A DNA stretch of 64,000 bases from Cesiribacteraceae bacterium YIM B00369 (GTDB taxonomy: Bacteria > Bacteroidota > Bacteroidia > Cytophagales > Cyclobacteriaceae): NCBI GenBank assembly GCA_017948555.1, contig JAFMYY010000002.1, positions 62,001 to 126,000 on the forward strand, written 5' to 3'. A program made the translations under genes and the position numbers. The notes beneath the pieces are model-generated. The model had not been told where the DNA came from. It worked only from the letters and a program-made list of their open reading frames with translations, and made no database searches. Shown here piece by piece: positions 8,736-18,240 of the stretch; the stretch's first letter is position 1; each line of letters opens with the position of its first letter.

Positions 8736-8937
8736 TCGCTTTTAGGTTTTGCAGGGCTGGTAAAAATATACTTTATTGGCCGATTCCCCAAAAGCCTGCC
8801 TTAGTATTTAAAGGCAGTGGCTCCTGAGGAGATACCCGCTGCTAAAAGAGCTGCCGCCGGGGAGCCGGCAGAGAACAATTTGTGCTCTTTTACAGAAAAG
8901 ATAAAAGCGAAAAGCAATACAAAAACTCAGACACAGC

Positions 8938-11457
8938 TTAGAATGGATAGCCGATACCTATATTCAGCACCACCTGGTCTTTCCCAAAGGGGAATCCGGA
9001 GAACTTGTCGAACATCCATCCTTCACTGTAGTTGAAGCTGCCGTCATCGGTTCTGGTTACCTGCTGCGGATTGTACAGCTTAACTCCAAAATCAAAGCGG
9101 ATGATCAGGAATGTAAAATCAAGGCGGAGGCCATAGCCTGTACCAAGTGCAATTTGCTTATAAAATTCATTTATTTGAAAACCACTGCCCGGTAAAGCAG
9201 GCGATTCATCCCAGCGCCAGACATTACCATAATCAAGGAAGAGTGCCCCGTTCAGAAAGCCAAAGATATTGTGACGGTACTCAATGCTTCCTTCCAGCAT
9301 AACCTCTCCGGGTTGTTCAATTAAATTGGTTACAATATTTTCCTGGTCTTCTGCCTCAGTAGTGTTACCTGAAATGGATGGGTTATAGACACCAGGGCCT
9401 AACCTTCTTGGCCGGAAAGCTCTTATGCTGTTGCTGCCACCTACAAAGAAGAATTTTTCATAGGGAAGAGTGCCGCGTTCCGATCCGTAAGGCAAGCCAA
9501 CACCAAAGTTTAATCTCCAGGCAAGTCCGTGTTTGTCATTAATAAAATAAAACTGCCGGTAATCGTTGCTGAATTTGAGAAAGCGAAACGCACGGAGCTC
9601 TCCCGGACCTGTTTCGGGACTTTCAGTGGTAAAGCCAAAATCCACAAAGTTTTGGGTAGTACCGCCACTTTCTAAGAATGGCCGTATCATCCGGGAGTTT
9701 TGTGTGTAAGTTCCATAGTTGTTTTTATTGAAAACAGCAAAGGCATACATACTGCTTACAAAGGAGCGGTCGAAGGTACGGATATATGGGTTACCCTGAC
9801 GGGCCCATTCATTTAACAGCTGAAGAAAATTTTCTCCTTCCGGATTTTCCGGGCCGGTTTTAAACTCTGAGTCAATAACGCTTACATCCAGGGGCGAGAA
9901 GTTGTAAAGTGTATTATAAACATCATCTCTCCTCCGCCTTTCCGTTTGCCAGGTATAGGTAACGGAAGTATTAAAATTCTGGCGGATGAACTCGGGGCGG
10001 TTGGTAAATGCATAACCTATGAGCAGCCTTGTTTTTGGGTTCAGCTGCCCGAGGCGGTTGCTCAGTTCAGGCCCTAAAGGAGCTATAAACTGCGGAAAAG
10101 TGAGTGCTAAATTTGCTCCTGCCTGCTGGCTTGCATAGGCGGCGTCGGGGTTTGTGGTCCCCGGTACTCCTTCCACTCCGGCACGCACATTCAGTTCCAG
10201 AATTTCCAGGCCGCCGAAGGTATTTCTGTTGCTCCAGGTGGAGGTGAAAAAAGGACCGGGAATTCCCTGGCTTACGGTAAGGCCTACTTCGTTGCTGGTC
10301 TGGAATTTCTTCATCGGGCTGGTAAAGATCATGGCATTGAACTTACCGCCGGTTGTATCGTAGGTGATGTTGATGAATTTAAAGATATCGAGGTTGGCCA
10401 GCTGTTTCTGCGTTTCCAGTGTGCTCTGGCGGCTGTAAAGGCTGTCGGGCCTGATGAAAACCCTGTTATCCAGTACCCGCTTGGAGTACTTATCTTCAAA
10501 AAAGCGGTAAATTATATTCCTGTGCTCTTTCGACTGCCGGCCTGTAAGATCTCCTCTCGTGGTGGCATCGGTAGTAAAAATAACAGAATCGATTTTGTAC
10601 TGCCTGTGGCTGCCCCTGTCGCCTGGCTGGAAAATAACCGTTTCCACTGAAATTCTCCTGTCGCCCAGTGTGGTATCCACATTAAACTCAATGTATTGGG
10701 GGCTGAACCGATAATAGCCGTTGTTTTTCAGGAGGTTGTCAATCCGTGAACGCTCCTGGCCAAGCGCTTCCTGGTCATAGCGTTGCGTGGAATCTATATA
10801 ACTATCCTCCCTGGTGCTTTCAATAATTTCACGGATGTTCTGGTTGCTCACCGTAAGAAAGGCAGTGTCAATTATAAAAGGTTTTTTTTCGTCTACGGTA
10901 AAAGTAACGGCTGCCTTTCTGTTTTCTGTTTTTATATTATAACCAACCTCACCATGAAAAAAGCCTTTTGAATGAAGGTAAAGTTCCATCTGTTCAGCCG
11001 TCTGTTTTGTAAGGCTGCTGTCCAGAACCACTATTGGTTCACCCACCCTCATCAGGAGGTTTCCTTCTTCCAGTACTTTCTCTTTCTTTTCGATTTTGTC
11101 TCTTTTTTTCTGGCGAAGGCGGTCTGCCCGTGTGTCCCTTCCGTTGCTTTCAGCTTCGGCTATTTTCTCGTCATAACGTTCAGCCTGCTCATCGCGCTTA
11201 CGGCGGATCTTTTCCTTATTATAAAAGTTCTCTCCAAGGTAATAGATCGATACATAGGGAGCCCATGGAATAAGGGGAAACTGCAGATTAGGCTCCTGCC
11301 TGTAGAAACCTTCCAGTGCACCGGTGCTGATGGTTTCATTTCCTTTGATATTTTGTTCAACCAGCAGAACTTCATTTTCCTGAAGGTGTTTGGTGCCCAG
11401 GCATGAACATAAAAACGCCAGCAGACAGAGGATTGAAAATTTATTTAGAAACTTCAA
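8938..11457 (-). CDS. tamL: TamL-like Omp85 outer-membrane lipoprotein (BamA/TamA family)
   Basis: The 839-residue protein has a lipoprotein signal (FSILCLLAFLCSC, with a plausible lipobox LCSC). POTRA-like repeats cover about residues 25-400 and include a charged coiled stretch (RRKRDEQAERYDEKIAEAESNGRDTRADR). A C-terminal Omp85 barrel carries FFVGGSNSIRAFRPRRLGPG (the conserved loop-6 VRGF/Y-type region) and ends in a terminal Phe (IGIGYPF). TamA variants with a lipid anchor, called TamL, are known from Bacteroidota, where they work with TamB to insert outer-membrane proteins. No tamB is visible in this window. It is divergent from an RNA methyltransferase gene with only 22 bp between the starts. 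Confidence 0.85.
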   Translation of the reverse strand: MKFLNKFSILCLLAFLCSCLGTKHLQENEVLLVEQNIKGNETISTGALEGFYRQEPNLQFPLIPWAPYVSIYYLGENFYNKEKIRRKRDEQAERYDEKIAEAESNGRDTRADRLRQKKRDKIEKKEKVLEEGNLLMRVGEPIVVLDSSLTKQTAEQMELYLHSKGFFHGEVGYNIKTENRKAAVTFTVDEKKPFIIDTAFLTVSNQNIREIIESTREDSYIDSTQRYDQEALGQERSRIDNLLKNNGYYRFSPQYIEFNVDTTLGDRRISVETVIFQPGDRGSHRQYKIDSVIFTTDATTRGDLTGRQSKEHRNIIYRFFEDKYSKRVLDNRVFIRPDSLYSRQSTLETQKQLANLDIFKFINITYDTTGGKFNAMIFTSPMKKFQTSNEVGLTVSQGIPGPFFTSTWSNRNTFGGLEILELNVRAGVEGVPGTTNPDAAYASQQAGANLALTFPQFIAPLGPELSNRLGQLNPKTRLLIGYAFTNRPEFIRQNFNTSVTYTWQTERRRRDDVYNTLYNFSPLDVSVIDSEFKTGPENPEGENFLQLLNEWARQGNPYIRTFDRSFVSSMYAFAVFNKNNYGTYTQNSRMIRPFLESGGTTQNFVDFGFTTESPETGPGELRAFRFLKFSNDYRQFYFINDKHGLAWRLNFGVGLPYGSERGTLPYEKFFFVGGSNSIRAFRPRRLGPGVYNPSISGNTTEAEDQENIVTNLIEQPGEVMLEGSIEYRHNIFGFLNGALFLDYGNVWRWDESPALPGSGFQINEFYKQIALGTGYGLRLDFTFLIIRFDFGVKLYNPQQVTRTDDGSFNYSEGWMFDKFSGFPFGKDQVVLNIGIGYPF

Positions 11458-11475
11458 AATCTAATTTTACTTTTG
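11444..11475 (+). promoter_or_regulatory. Bacteroidota-type promoter for the RNA methyltransferase gene
   Basis: TACTTTTG at 11468-11475 matches the TAnnTTTG -7 box exactly. TTTA at 11444-11447 is one base off the TTTG -33 box, with 20 nt between. The -7 box ends only 4 nt before the ATG at 11480, which would give a leaderless or nearly leaderless transcript. The -33 part lies inside the first codons of the divergent tamL gene. Confidence 0.5.
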
Positions 11476-11479
11476 CTTA

Positions 11480-12232
11480 ATGATTACGAAAAAACAAAGC
11501 CAGCTGGTTAAATCTCTTCAAATTAAGAAGTTCCGCAAGCAGGAACAACTCTTTATTGTAGAAGGAGCTAAAAGTGTTCTTGAACTGCTGGGCTCTGATT
11601 ACAAAACGAGAACAGTTTATGTAACTCCTTTGTTTTTGCAAGATTACAATAGCGAATTGCAAAAAGCAAACACTGAAGTGGTTACTGTATCGCCGGCTGA
11701 GCTGGCGGCTTCAGGTACTTTTAAAACAAATGATTCGGCGCTTGCGGTGGCCGAAATGAAGCCGGATGTTCCCCTGGAAGCAGAGGAGGGCGAATATGTA
11801 CTGCTGCTGGATGACCTGAATGATCCCGGCAACCTTGGTACTATTATTCGCATAGCCGACTGGTTTGGCATTAAAAAGATCATCTGCTCCGAAAATACGG
11901 TTGATTTTTATAACCCTAAAGTAATTGCAGCGGCAAAAGGCTCCTTTACCCGGGTACAGTTACACTATACCAGCTTATCCGGTTTTTTACAATCCAATAC
12001 TATGCCTGTTTATGGCGCTGATATGGATGGGGCCGATGTTCACACCTATTCCTTTACCAAAGGCGGTTATTTACTGATGGGCAGCGAGGCAAACGGCATT
12101 CACCCTGATCTGCTCCCTTTCGTTACAGAAAAGCTGAGCATCCCGGGCTGGGGCGGAGCGGAATCATTGAATGTTGGAGTCGCAACCGCTATACTCTGCG
12201 ATAACCTGAGGAGATTAGAGAAAGGCAGCTAA
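11480..12232 (+). CDS. SpoU/TrmH-family RNA 2'-O-ribose methyltransferase
   Basis: The 250-residue protein has an N-terminal RNA-binding substrate domain (about 1-95, SLQIKKFRKQEQLFIVEGAKSVLELL) and a SPOUT knot domain with the three motifs: LDDLNDPGNLGTIIRIADWFG (motif 1), YLLMGSEANGIHPDL (motif 2) and IPGWGGAESLNVGVATAIL (motif 3). The deep trefoil knot binds S-adenosylmethionine and methylates the 2'-OH of a ribose in rRNA or tRNA. The exact target cannot be read off. It is a single gene, divergent from tamL and convergent with yhhQ across an inverted repeat that starts at its stop codon. Confidence 0.9.
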   Translation: MITKKQSQLVKSLQIKKFRKQEQLFIVEGAKSVLELLGSDYKTRTVYVTPLFLQDYNSELQKANTEVVTVSPAELAASGTFKTNDSALAVAEMKPDVPLEAEEGEYVLLLDDLNDPGNLGTIIRIADWFGIKKIICSENTVDFYNPKVIAAAKGSFTRVQLHYTSLSGFLQSNTMPVYGADMDGADVHTYSFTKGGYLLMGSEANGIHPDLLPFVTEKLSIPGWGGAESLNVGVATAILCDNLRRLEKGS

Positions 12233-12272
12233 GCATTCCTGAGGCTTGTCAGTATATTCCGGAGGAATGCTT
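12231..12272. terminator. Inverted repeat between convergent genes
   Basis: A perfect 10-bp stem (AAGCATTCCT at 12231-12240 with its complement at 12263-12272) and a 22-nt loop join the stop codons of the two convergent genes. It is a likely transcript-end hairpin; there is no strong T-run. Confidence 0.5.
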
Positions 12273-13081
12273 CAGACGGTGGTTTCAGGTGGATGGCTTG
12301 CTTCCTCAGCCTGTATGGAGGCATTGCGTATACCCAGATACCTGTCAATTGCTCCATGAGCTACATAGAGCAGGGGAGTAAGCAAAACAGCCGAGCCGGA
12401 TTTATACAGGTAGTTTAAAGCAGCAACGGAAATTACCTGGGGCCATGACCAGTTGCCGAAAATTTTGAAGGCAATAATCAGGACAACAAAGCTGTCTGCC
12501 AGCTGGGAAACAAGCGTGGAACCAGTGGCGCGCAGCCATATTTTTCCCGATCCGGTAATGCGCCTGAGTTTCTGGAATACAAAAGCATCGAGCAGTTGTC
12601 CTGCTAAAAATGCCACCAGAGAGCCTATGATAATGCCCAGTCCCTGCCGGAAAATAGTATTAAAGGCCAGGTGAATATTAAAAGGGTTGCCTTCCGCATC
12701 CTGTTTATTTACATCCAGCCAGAAGGCAGCAGGCTCCAGGCTTGTTACTATAAAGATAATAGCAAAGACATAAGCAATAAGGCCTGCTGTAAGGAAACTG
12801 ATCCGCTTTACGCCTTTAATGCCAAAGTACTCATTAATGATATCGGTGGTAATAAACACCACCGGCCAGATGATTGAACCTGCTGTAAGGTTAAAATCAA
12901 GGACATATTCACCAAGTAAGGGAATTTGGGCCTGGGGGATTCCTAAGGTAGCTTCTGCAGAAAAAATTTTCACGCCAATAATTTCTGCAAGAATGGCATT
13001 GGTCAGAAAGATCCCGCTAAGGATCATAAACAGCTTATTCAGCTTGTCTGCCTGCGTTGCTGATTTTTCCCGGAGGGGCAT
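12272..13081 (-). CDS. yhhQ: Queuosine precursor transporter (YhhQ/DUF165, VUT family)
   Basis: The 269-residue membrane protein has about six hydrophobic segments and family landmarks: NAILAEIIGVKIF, WPVVFITTDIINEYFGIKGVKRISFL, the GSLVAFLAGQLLDAFVFQKLRRITG segment, and a TGSTLVSQLADSFVVLIIAF stretch. YhhQ-type proteins import 7-cyano-7-deazaguanine precursors for queuosine tRNA modification. The 5' end is 4 bp from the stop of rnz on the same strand, so it is probably the last gene of the purC-STAS-rnz run. No other queuosine genes lie nearby. The C-terminal tail after about residue 245 is polar and variable. Confidence 0.85.
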   Translation of the reverse strand: MPLREKSATQADKLNKLFMILSGIFLTNAILAEIIGVKIFSAEATLGIPQAQIPLLGEYVLDFNLTAGSIIWPVVFITTDIINEYFGIKGVKRISFLTAGLIAYVFAIIFIVTSLEPAAFWLDVNKQDAEGNPFNIHLAFNTIFRQGLGIIIGSLVAFLAGQLLDAFVFQKLRRITGSGKIWLRATGSTLVSQLADSFVVLIIAFKIFGNWSWPQVISVAALNYLYKSGSAVLLTPLLYVAHGAIDRYLGIRNASIQAEEASHPPETTV

Positions 13082-13085
13082 GTGA

Positions 13086-14003
13086 TTATTCTTCTACTTT
13101 AATAGCCTGCCCTTCCTGGGCTAGTCTGGTATTATTAAAAACACGGCGTGCTTCGTCCAGCAAGGGGCTTAATTCTTTGTAGCGGACAGAAAAATGACCA
13201 AGTACAAGGCCTCCTGCATTTGCTTCTTTTGCCATAAGGGCAGCCTGCTCTGCGGTGGAATGATAGGTTTCCGCAGCTCTTTTTTCATGCTCTTTCAGGA
13301 AAGTGGATTCGTGGTATAAAAGGTCTACATTTTTTATATACCGGATAAGGCCCGGCTCATAGCGGGTATCGGAGCAATAGGCATAGGAGCGCGATCTGCG
13401 GGGGGGGAGTGTAAACTCGAAAGACCGGTATTTAAGGCTGCCATCGGGCTTATAAATATCCAGTCCTTTTTTCAGCTGCCCTATTTCCTCACCTGTCATT
13501 TCAGGAAGGAGCTTCAGTTTATTCATCCGCCGTTCCTTTGGTTTTTCCCGAAAAAGAAACCCTGTGCAGGCAATCCGGTGCACGAGCGGAAACGAATGAA
13601 CGGTTAATCCACTACTTTCGTAAATCAGGTACTCCTTATCGTCCTGTAGCTGTGTAAAATGTACTTTAAAGTTGAGTGTGGTGTGGGCGTACCGCAGCTG
13701 GGTGGTTATAATTTCATCCAGGCCTCCGGGGCCCATAATGTGTAGTTCTTCCGTACGGTGTTGCAGGTGCATGGTGAGCAGAAGCCCCATGAGGCCCAGG
13801 TAGTGGTCGCCATGCAGGTGGCTTATAAAAACATGGGAAATCTTGTGGAACTTAGTCCGGAAACGGATAAGTTGTATCTGGGTTCCTTCCCCGCAATCGA
13901 TCAGAAAATGCTCATTACCAATAGTCAGTAACTGAGACGTCTGATTTCTGTTATGGGCAGGAGTTGCGGAATTGGAACCCAGTATTTTAACCTCAAAACT
14001 CAC
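13086..14003 (-). CDS. rnz: Ribonuclease Z
   Basis: The 305-residue metallo-beta-lactamase-fold protein shows GSNSATPAHNRNQTSQLL, FLIDCGEGTQIQL, the zinc motif SHLHGDHYLGL (H62, H64, D66, H67), the exosite-like region FREKPKERRMNKLKLLPE, AYCSDTRY, and a late VLGHFSVRY histidine. It is the RNase Z/ElaC type that trims the 3' trailer of tRNA precursors. The start is 6 bp after the stop of the STAS gene. The clustering with purC and a STAS protein suggests a compact housekeeping operon. Confidence 0.93.
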   Translation of the reverse strand: MSFEVKILGSNSATPAHNRNQTSQLLTIGNEHFLIDCGEGTQIQLIRFRTKFHKISHVFISHLHGDHYLGLMGLLLTMHLQHRTEELHIMGPGGLDEIITTQLRYAHTTLNFKVHFTQLQDDKEYLIYESSGLTVHSFPLVHRIACTGFLFREKPKERRMNKLKLLPEMTGEEIGQLKKGLDIYKPDGSLKYRSFEFTLPPRRSRSYAYCSDTRYEPGLIRYIKNVDLLYHESTFLKEHEKRAAETYHSTAEQAALMAKEANAGGLVLGHFSVRYKELSPLLDEARRVFNNTRLAQEGQAIKVEE

Positions 14004-14009
14004 GGATTA

Positions 14010-14393
14010 TTAATTTAAATTCTCTCCGTTGTTCAAATCATTTTCAATCTCATTCATGAACACAGCATCAACAGCCTCTTCATTGGTAGGCAGAATGGTC
14101 AGAACGTTATCGAGTTGGGAAATCTTTATAAGTTTATTTACGTGATCGGTAAGGCCTGAAAGAATGAACATGCCACCTTCTTCCTGCATAATGCGGTTGC
14201 CGACCAAAAGGGAGCTTAAACCTGAGGAATCGGTATATTTTACTTCAGACATATCCAAAATAATATTTTTTACCCCTTTAGCGTGTAAAGTAATAAGTTC
14301 AGACTTCAATTTAGGGGCCAGTGTTGTGTCAAGCTTTTCTTCATGAAGAACCACGATACAGTATTTTTCCTGCTTGTCAACTGAATATTTCAT
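14010..14393 (-). CDS. STAS-domain anti-sigma factor antagonist
   Basis: The 127-residue protein is a single STAS domain (about 1-108) with a short acidic tail. The phosphorylatable Ser lies in MSEVKYTDSSGLSSLLVG, matching the SpoIIAA/RsbV signature DSSGL. Such proteins release a partner from an anti-sigma or switch kinase when unphosphorylated. No cognate kinase or phosphatase is encoded nearby. The position between purC and rnz suggests that it is transcribed constitutively with them rather than within a stress-response locus. Confidence 0.88.
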   Translation of the reverse strand: MKYSVDKQEKYCIVVLHEEKLDTTLAPKLKSELITLHAKGVKNIILDMSEVKYTDSSGLSSLLVGNRIMQEEGGMFILSGLTDHVNKLIKISQLDNVLTILPTNEEAVDAVFMNEIENDLNNGENLN

Positions 14394-14448
14394 ATGATCA
14401 GTGTTAAAAAATTTAAGTGTAGAAGCGTATATTAATAAGTAGTATAAA

Positions 14449-15393
14449 CTAAATATTCCGGATTATGTTTGATTTGATTTCGTTTTCAAGTCCTTCGCTG
14501 GCTTCAGAGCGTTTGAACGGTAAACCGGTAACCTTCTCGTAAAGTTCGATATAGCGTTCGGAAATCATCTCCACAATTTCATCTGTCATTTCAGGAACCT
14601 GTTGGCCGTCTTTTCCCTGGAACCCTTTTGTAATGAGCCACTGCCGCACAAATTCTTTGCTCAGTTGCTTTTGAGGTTCGTTTCCGGCCTGCCTTTCCTC
14701 ATAGCCTTCCTTGTAAAAATAGCGGCTGGAGTCAGGGGTGTGTACCTCATCGATCAGGTATATTTTTTTATCCTCACCCTGCCCGAATTCATATTTAGTA
14801 TCTACAAGTATCAGTCCTTTGGCATCTGCCATTTCAGTTCCGCGTTTGTATAATTCACGGGTATACTTTTCAAGGACCAGATAATCCATCTCACTTATAA
14901 GCCCGGTACGGATTATTTCTTCGCGGCTTATATCAAGGTCATGCCCTTCATGAGCCTTGGTGGTAGGGGTAATAATTGGCTCAGGGAGTTTATCATTTTC
15001 TTTAAGTCCTTCCGGTAGCGGTACGCCGCACAACAGCCTTTTTCCGGCTTTGTACTCACGCCATGCATGGCCGGCAAGGTAGCCGCGAATTACCATTTCC
15101 ACAGGAAATGGTTTGCAGAGGAGGCCAATGCTCACATGGGGGTGAGGTACAGAGGTAAGCCAGTTCGGAACCAGTCCGGCGGTTTCTTTCAGAAAATATG
15201 CAGCAATCTGGTTGAGTACCTGGCCTTTGTATGGTATGGCCCTTGGCAATACAACATCGAAAGCCGAAATTCTGTCAGTAGCTACCACCACCAGCTTTTC
15301 GGGGAAATAATAAATATCGCGGACTTTCCCTTTGTAAAAACCGGTTTGTCCGTCGAACGAGAAATTGGTTTCTTTTAATGCTTCTTTTATCAT
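14449..15393 (-). CDS. purC: Phosphoribosylaminoimidazole-succinocarboxamide (SAICAR) synthase
   Basis: The 314-residue protein is the long eukaryote-like form of SAICAR synthase. Landmarks are [92 protein letters not shown] and LVDTKYEFG. It joins aspartate to CAIR with ATP in de novo purine synthesis. It appears to be first in the minus-strand run purC, STAS, rnz, yhhQ. No purine riboswitch or PurR-like site was recognised upstream. Confidence 0.96.
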   Translation of the reverse strand: MIKEALKETNFSFDGQTGFYKGKVRDIYYFPEKLVVVATDRISAFDVVLPRAIPYKGQVLNQIAAYFLKETAGLVPNWLTSVPHPHVSIGLLCKPFPVEMVIRGYLAGHAWREYKAGKRLLCGVPLPEGLKENDKLPEPIITPTTKAHEGHDLDISREEIIRTGLISEMDYLVLEKYTRELYKRGTEMADAKGLILVDTKYEFGQGEDKKIYLIDEVHTPDSSRYFYKEGYEERQAGNEPQKQLSKEFVRQWLITKGFQGKDGQQVPEMTDEIVEMISERYIELYEKVTGLPFKRSEASEGLENEIKSNIIRNI

Positions 15394-15444
15394 ACAGCCC
15401 TAAAATTAGAGAAGTTAGATTAATTAAAAAATTATAGGCAGAAC

Positions 15445-16788
15445 TTATTCAGCAGCGGGTTCTTCTCTTTTTATTTTTCCATTCAGATACTCCACTGTTT
15501 TAAGCAGTTTTCCTTCCTCATTATAAAATTTCCATTCTCCTATCCTGACAGTGCCTTTATATTCTCCTGTTTCCCGGAGCTGTCCGTCAGGATACCATTT
15601 TTTGTACGGGCCGAAACGTTTTCCGCTTTTATAGCTGGCAGTAAATTCCGGTTTTCCATCGGGATAAAAACCTTTTTCTATACCTGTGGGGAGGCCAAGC
15701 CGGTATTCAAGCTGTTTCTTTACCTGTCCGTTAGGGTGGTATTCCTTTACAAGCCCGTTCTGTTTGCCTTTGGTCCAGTTTTCTTCCTCTTCCAGAATGC
15801 CCTTGTCTGAATAGAACTTCCAGGTGCCGTTTGGTTTTTCCTCAAGGAAATTTTTTTCTGCTTTTATTTCCCCTCCGGGCCAGTATTCTTTTAGGCTGTA
15901 AGATTTTCCGTCGCTGCTATATGTAGCCTCAGATTCGGGCTTGCCATCCGGGTAATATGTGAGATTCTTTCCTGTTTTTACACCTTTAGTATAGTAATAC
16001 ACATGCTTAACCTGGCCGTTTTCGTACCAGGCCTTGTTTGGCCCGTGAAGCTGGCCGTTCAGATAATGCCCCTCATTAAGGAGGGTGCCATCCTCAGCAT
16101 AATGCCTGAAAGAACCTGTCTTTTTTCCGCGCTCGTTATAGCTCTCTGTATCCAGTTGTCCGTTAGGGTAGTAAGTACGGAAATAGCCGCTCAGTACTCC
16201 GTTTTTGTAATTTTCCTCGGATTTTACCTGGCCGTTTTCGTAATATTTGATAGTTGGTCCATTAGGTGTGCCATCCAGATAGCTGATTTCCTGCTGTGGC
16301 TTTCCATTATCAAAATACTCGATAACCAGACCATTGGGTTTTCCATGCCTGAACTCTGCTTTGCTTCGTACCTGATCGTTTTTAAAATACACAATCTGCT
16401 CACCGTGCAGCGAATCATTCATGAAGGATGCCACCTGGAGTAAAGTGCCATTTTCATCGTAAATTTTTACAGCTCCATGGCGGTTGCCGTTTACAAACGG
16501 GATTTCCCGTTGCAGATTTCCATTTGGGTAATACTGGCGGAAGGTGTCAATCTTCTGCCCCTCCACAAAGCGTCCTTCTGTTGCCAGGCTTCCGTCGGGA
16601 TGGTATTGTTTATAGTCTCCATGGACCATACTGCTGTCGTTCCCAAGTATGAAGTACTCAGCCTTGACCTGACTGGAGGCTGAATCGTGGTAAAAGGTTA
16701 TTTTTTGCCGGTCCTGCATCTGCGCACGGACTGCAAAAGGTGCAGAAAACAACAAAACGATAGCCAGAAAGCCGGTTGCCTTTTTCAT
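15445..16788 (-). CDS. Secreted YwqK/MORN-like repeat protein
   Basis: From the Met at residue 9 of the longest frame, which directly begins a signal peptide (MKKATGFLAIVLLFSAPFAVRAQ), the product is 447 residues. It consists of about 17 repeats of roughly 20-24 residues with the core YYPNG(Q/N)L or Y(Y/F)xNGxxxxE, as in YwqK-family and MORN-type proteins. Each unit is an antiparallel beta hairpin, so the whole probably forms an extended sheet. YwqK is annotated as an antitoxin in Bacillus, but no toxin partner is present here and an envelope role is more likely. The function is unknown. Confidence 0.8.
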   Translation of the reverse strand: MKKATGFLAIVLLFSAPFAVRAQMQDRQKITFYHDSASSQVKAEYFILGNDSSMVHGDYKQYHPDGSLATEGRFVEGQKIDTFRQYYPNGNLQREIPFVNGNRHGAVKIYDENGTLLQVASFMNDSLHGEQIVYFKNDQVRSKAEFRHGKPNGLVIEYFDNGKPQQEISYLDGTPNGPTIKYYENGQVKSEENYKNGVLSGYFRTYYPNGQLDTESYNERGKKTGSFRHYAEDGTLLNEGHYLNGQLHGPNKAWYENGQVKHVYYYTKGVKTGKNLTYYPDGKPESEATYSSDGKSYSLKEYWPGGEIKAEKNFLEEKPNGTWKFYSDKGILEEEENWTKGKQNGLVKEYHPNGQVKKQLEYRLGLPTGIEKGFYPDGKPEFTASYKSGKRFGPYKKWYPDGQLRETGEYKGTVRIGEWKFYNEEGKLLKTVEYLNGKIKREEPAAE

Positions 16789-16969
16789 ATATGCGGTTAG
16801 AAGGAAATTCATTACGGCTATAACGTTAAATCCGGATGAAACGTGTCAGATTAAAAGAATTAAGAATTAAGGTTACATTCTGCAAGCTTTGAATCAGCAT
16901 GGGTAATCCCTCATTCTTCATTCTACATTTATTGGTATACATTCTTAATTCCTTTAACTGCATTCATGC

Positions 16970-18148
16970 TTAAACTCTTTCTATGACAATGGCTGATGCA
17001 CCGCCGCCGCCATTACAAATTCCAGCCACTCCAATACTTCCGTTTTTCTGGTGTAGTATGTTATTAAGAGTGGTGATGATTCTTGCTCCGGAGCAGCCAA
17101 GGGGGTGCCCCAGTGCTACAGCTCCGCCAAAAACATTAACCTTTTCCGCGTCCAGTTCCAGTTGCTGTATGTTAGCAAGAGCCACTACAGAAAATGCTTC
17201 ATTAATTTCAAAGAAATCCACATCGGATTTATTGATGCCTGCCATTTTAAGAGCCCGTGGAATAGCCAGGGCAGGGGAGGTGGTGAACCAGAGCGGGTCC
17301 TGGGCCGCATCGCCAAAGCCACGGATTTTAGCAATAGGCTTAATGCCAAGTGCATCCGCTTTTTCCCTGCTCATAAGCACCATGGCTGCTGCCCCATCAT
17401 TTATGGTAGATGCATTTGCTGCAGTTACAGTCCCTTCTTTTGTGAATACAGGACGGAGACCCGGAATTTTATCAAAAAATACGTTCTTATACTCCTCATC
17501 TGTATCGATTTGAAGGGGATCTCCTTTTCGCTGAGGGACACCTACAGGAACTATCTCATTTTTAAAATAGCCGTTTTCCACTGCACCGGCTACTTTTTTG
17601 TAAGAGTTGATGGCATATTCATCCTGAGCTTCCCTGCTGATACAAAGGTCCTTTGCTGTATTATCTGCACAGTTGCCCATAGGAAATTTATAGTACACCT
17701 CAAACAGCCCGTCCTTAAGCAGGCCATCAGTCAATTCTCCATTGCCGTATTTGTATCCGTAGCGTGCTTTAGGGATGTAATAAGGAATATTGCTCATGCT
17801 TTCCATGCCGCCGGCTACCACTACATCGTTTTGCCCCAGCATTATAGATTGCGCACCGAACATAACCGCCTTCATTCCGGAAGAACATACTTTGTTAATG
17901 GTTGTGCAGGGAACAGTGTAACCTAAACCCGCGCCAACTGCAGCCTGCCGGGCGGGAGCCTGGCCCAGGTTGGCCGAAACCACATTTCCCATCAGGACCT
18001 CGTTTACTTCGCTGCCATCGACACCGGCTTTTTCAAGAGCCCCTTTTATTGCCACAGACCCGAGTTCTGTAGCTGAAAGAGATGCAAGAGCACCACCAAA
18101 GCTGCCTATAGGAGTCCGTACCGCAGAAACTATATATACTTCTTTCAT
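16970..18148 (-). CDS. Acetyl-CoA C-acyltransferase (thiolase)
   Basis: The 392-residue protein has all thiolase signatures: the nucleophilic Cys in INKVCSSGMKAVMFG (C88), NEAFSVVALAN, the catalytic GHPLGCSGAR (second Cys) and CNGGGGASAIVIERV. Biosynthetic thiolases condense two acetyl-CoA; degradative ones cleave 3-ketoacyl-CoA. The length and the sequence around C88 fit the AtoB/biosynthetic group better, but direction is not decided by sequence alone. It stands alone downstream of the Bat-type operon with a 92-bp gap. Confidence 0.92.
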   Translation of the reverse strand: MKEVYIVSAVRTPIGSFGGALASLSATELGSVAIKGALEKAGVDGSEVNEVLMGNVVSANLGQAPARQAAVGAGLGYTVPCTTINKVCSSGMKAVMFGAQSIMLGQNDVVVAGGMESMSNIPYYIPKARYGYKYGNGELTDGLLKDGLFEVYYKFPMGNCADNTAKDLCISREAQDEYAINSYKKVAGAVENGYFKNEIVPVGVPQRKGDPLQIDTDEEYKNVFFDKIPGLRPVFTKEGTVTAANASTINDGAAAMVLMSREKADALGIKPIAKIRGFGDAAQDPLWFTTSPALAIPRALKMAGINKSDVDFFEINEAFSVVALANIQQLELDAEKVNVFGGAVALGHPLGCSGARIITTLNNILHQKNGSIGVAGICNGGGGASAIVIERV

Positions 18149-18240
18149 TTTAATATTTTTAATGTGAATTAAAAACCAGGAATCCGGTATCCGGTGATGG
18201 TCCTTTTTTATGACTTAATGCTAATGGGAAAGAACTGAGT

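Noticed and set aside
16983-17513. Long plus-strand open frames opposite the thiolase gene
   Set aside because: They are antisense shadows of a clearly coding gene with intact thiolase motifs; no family match.
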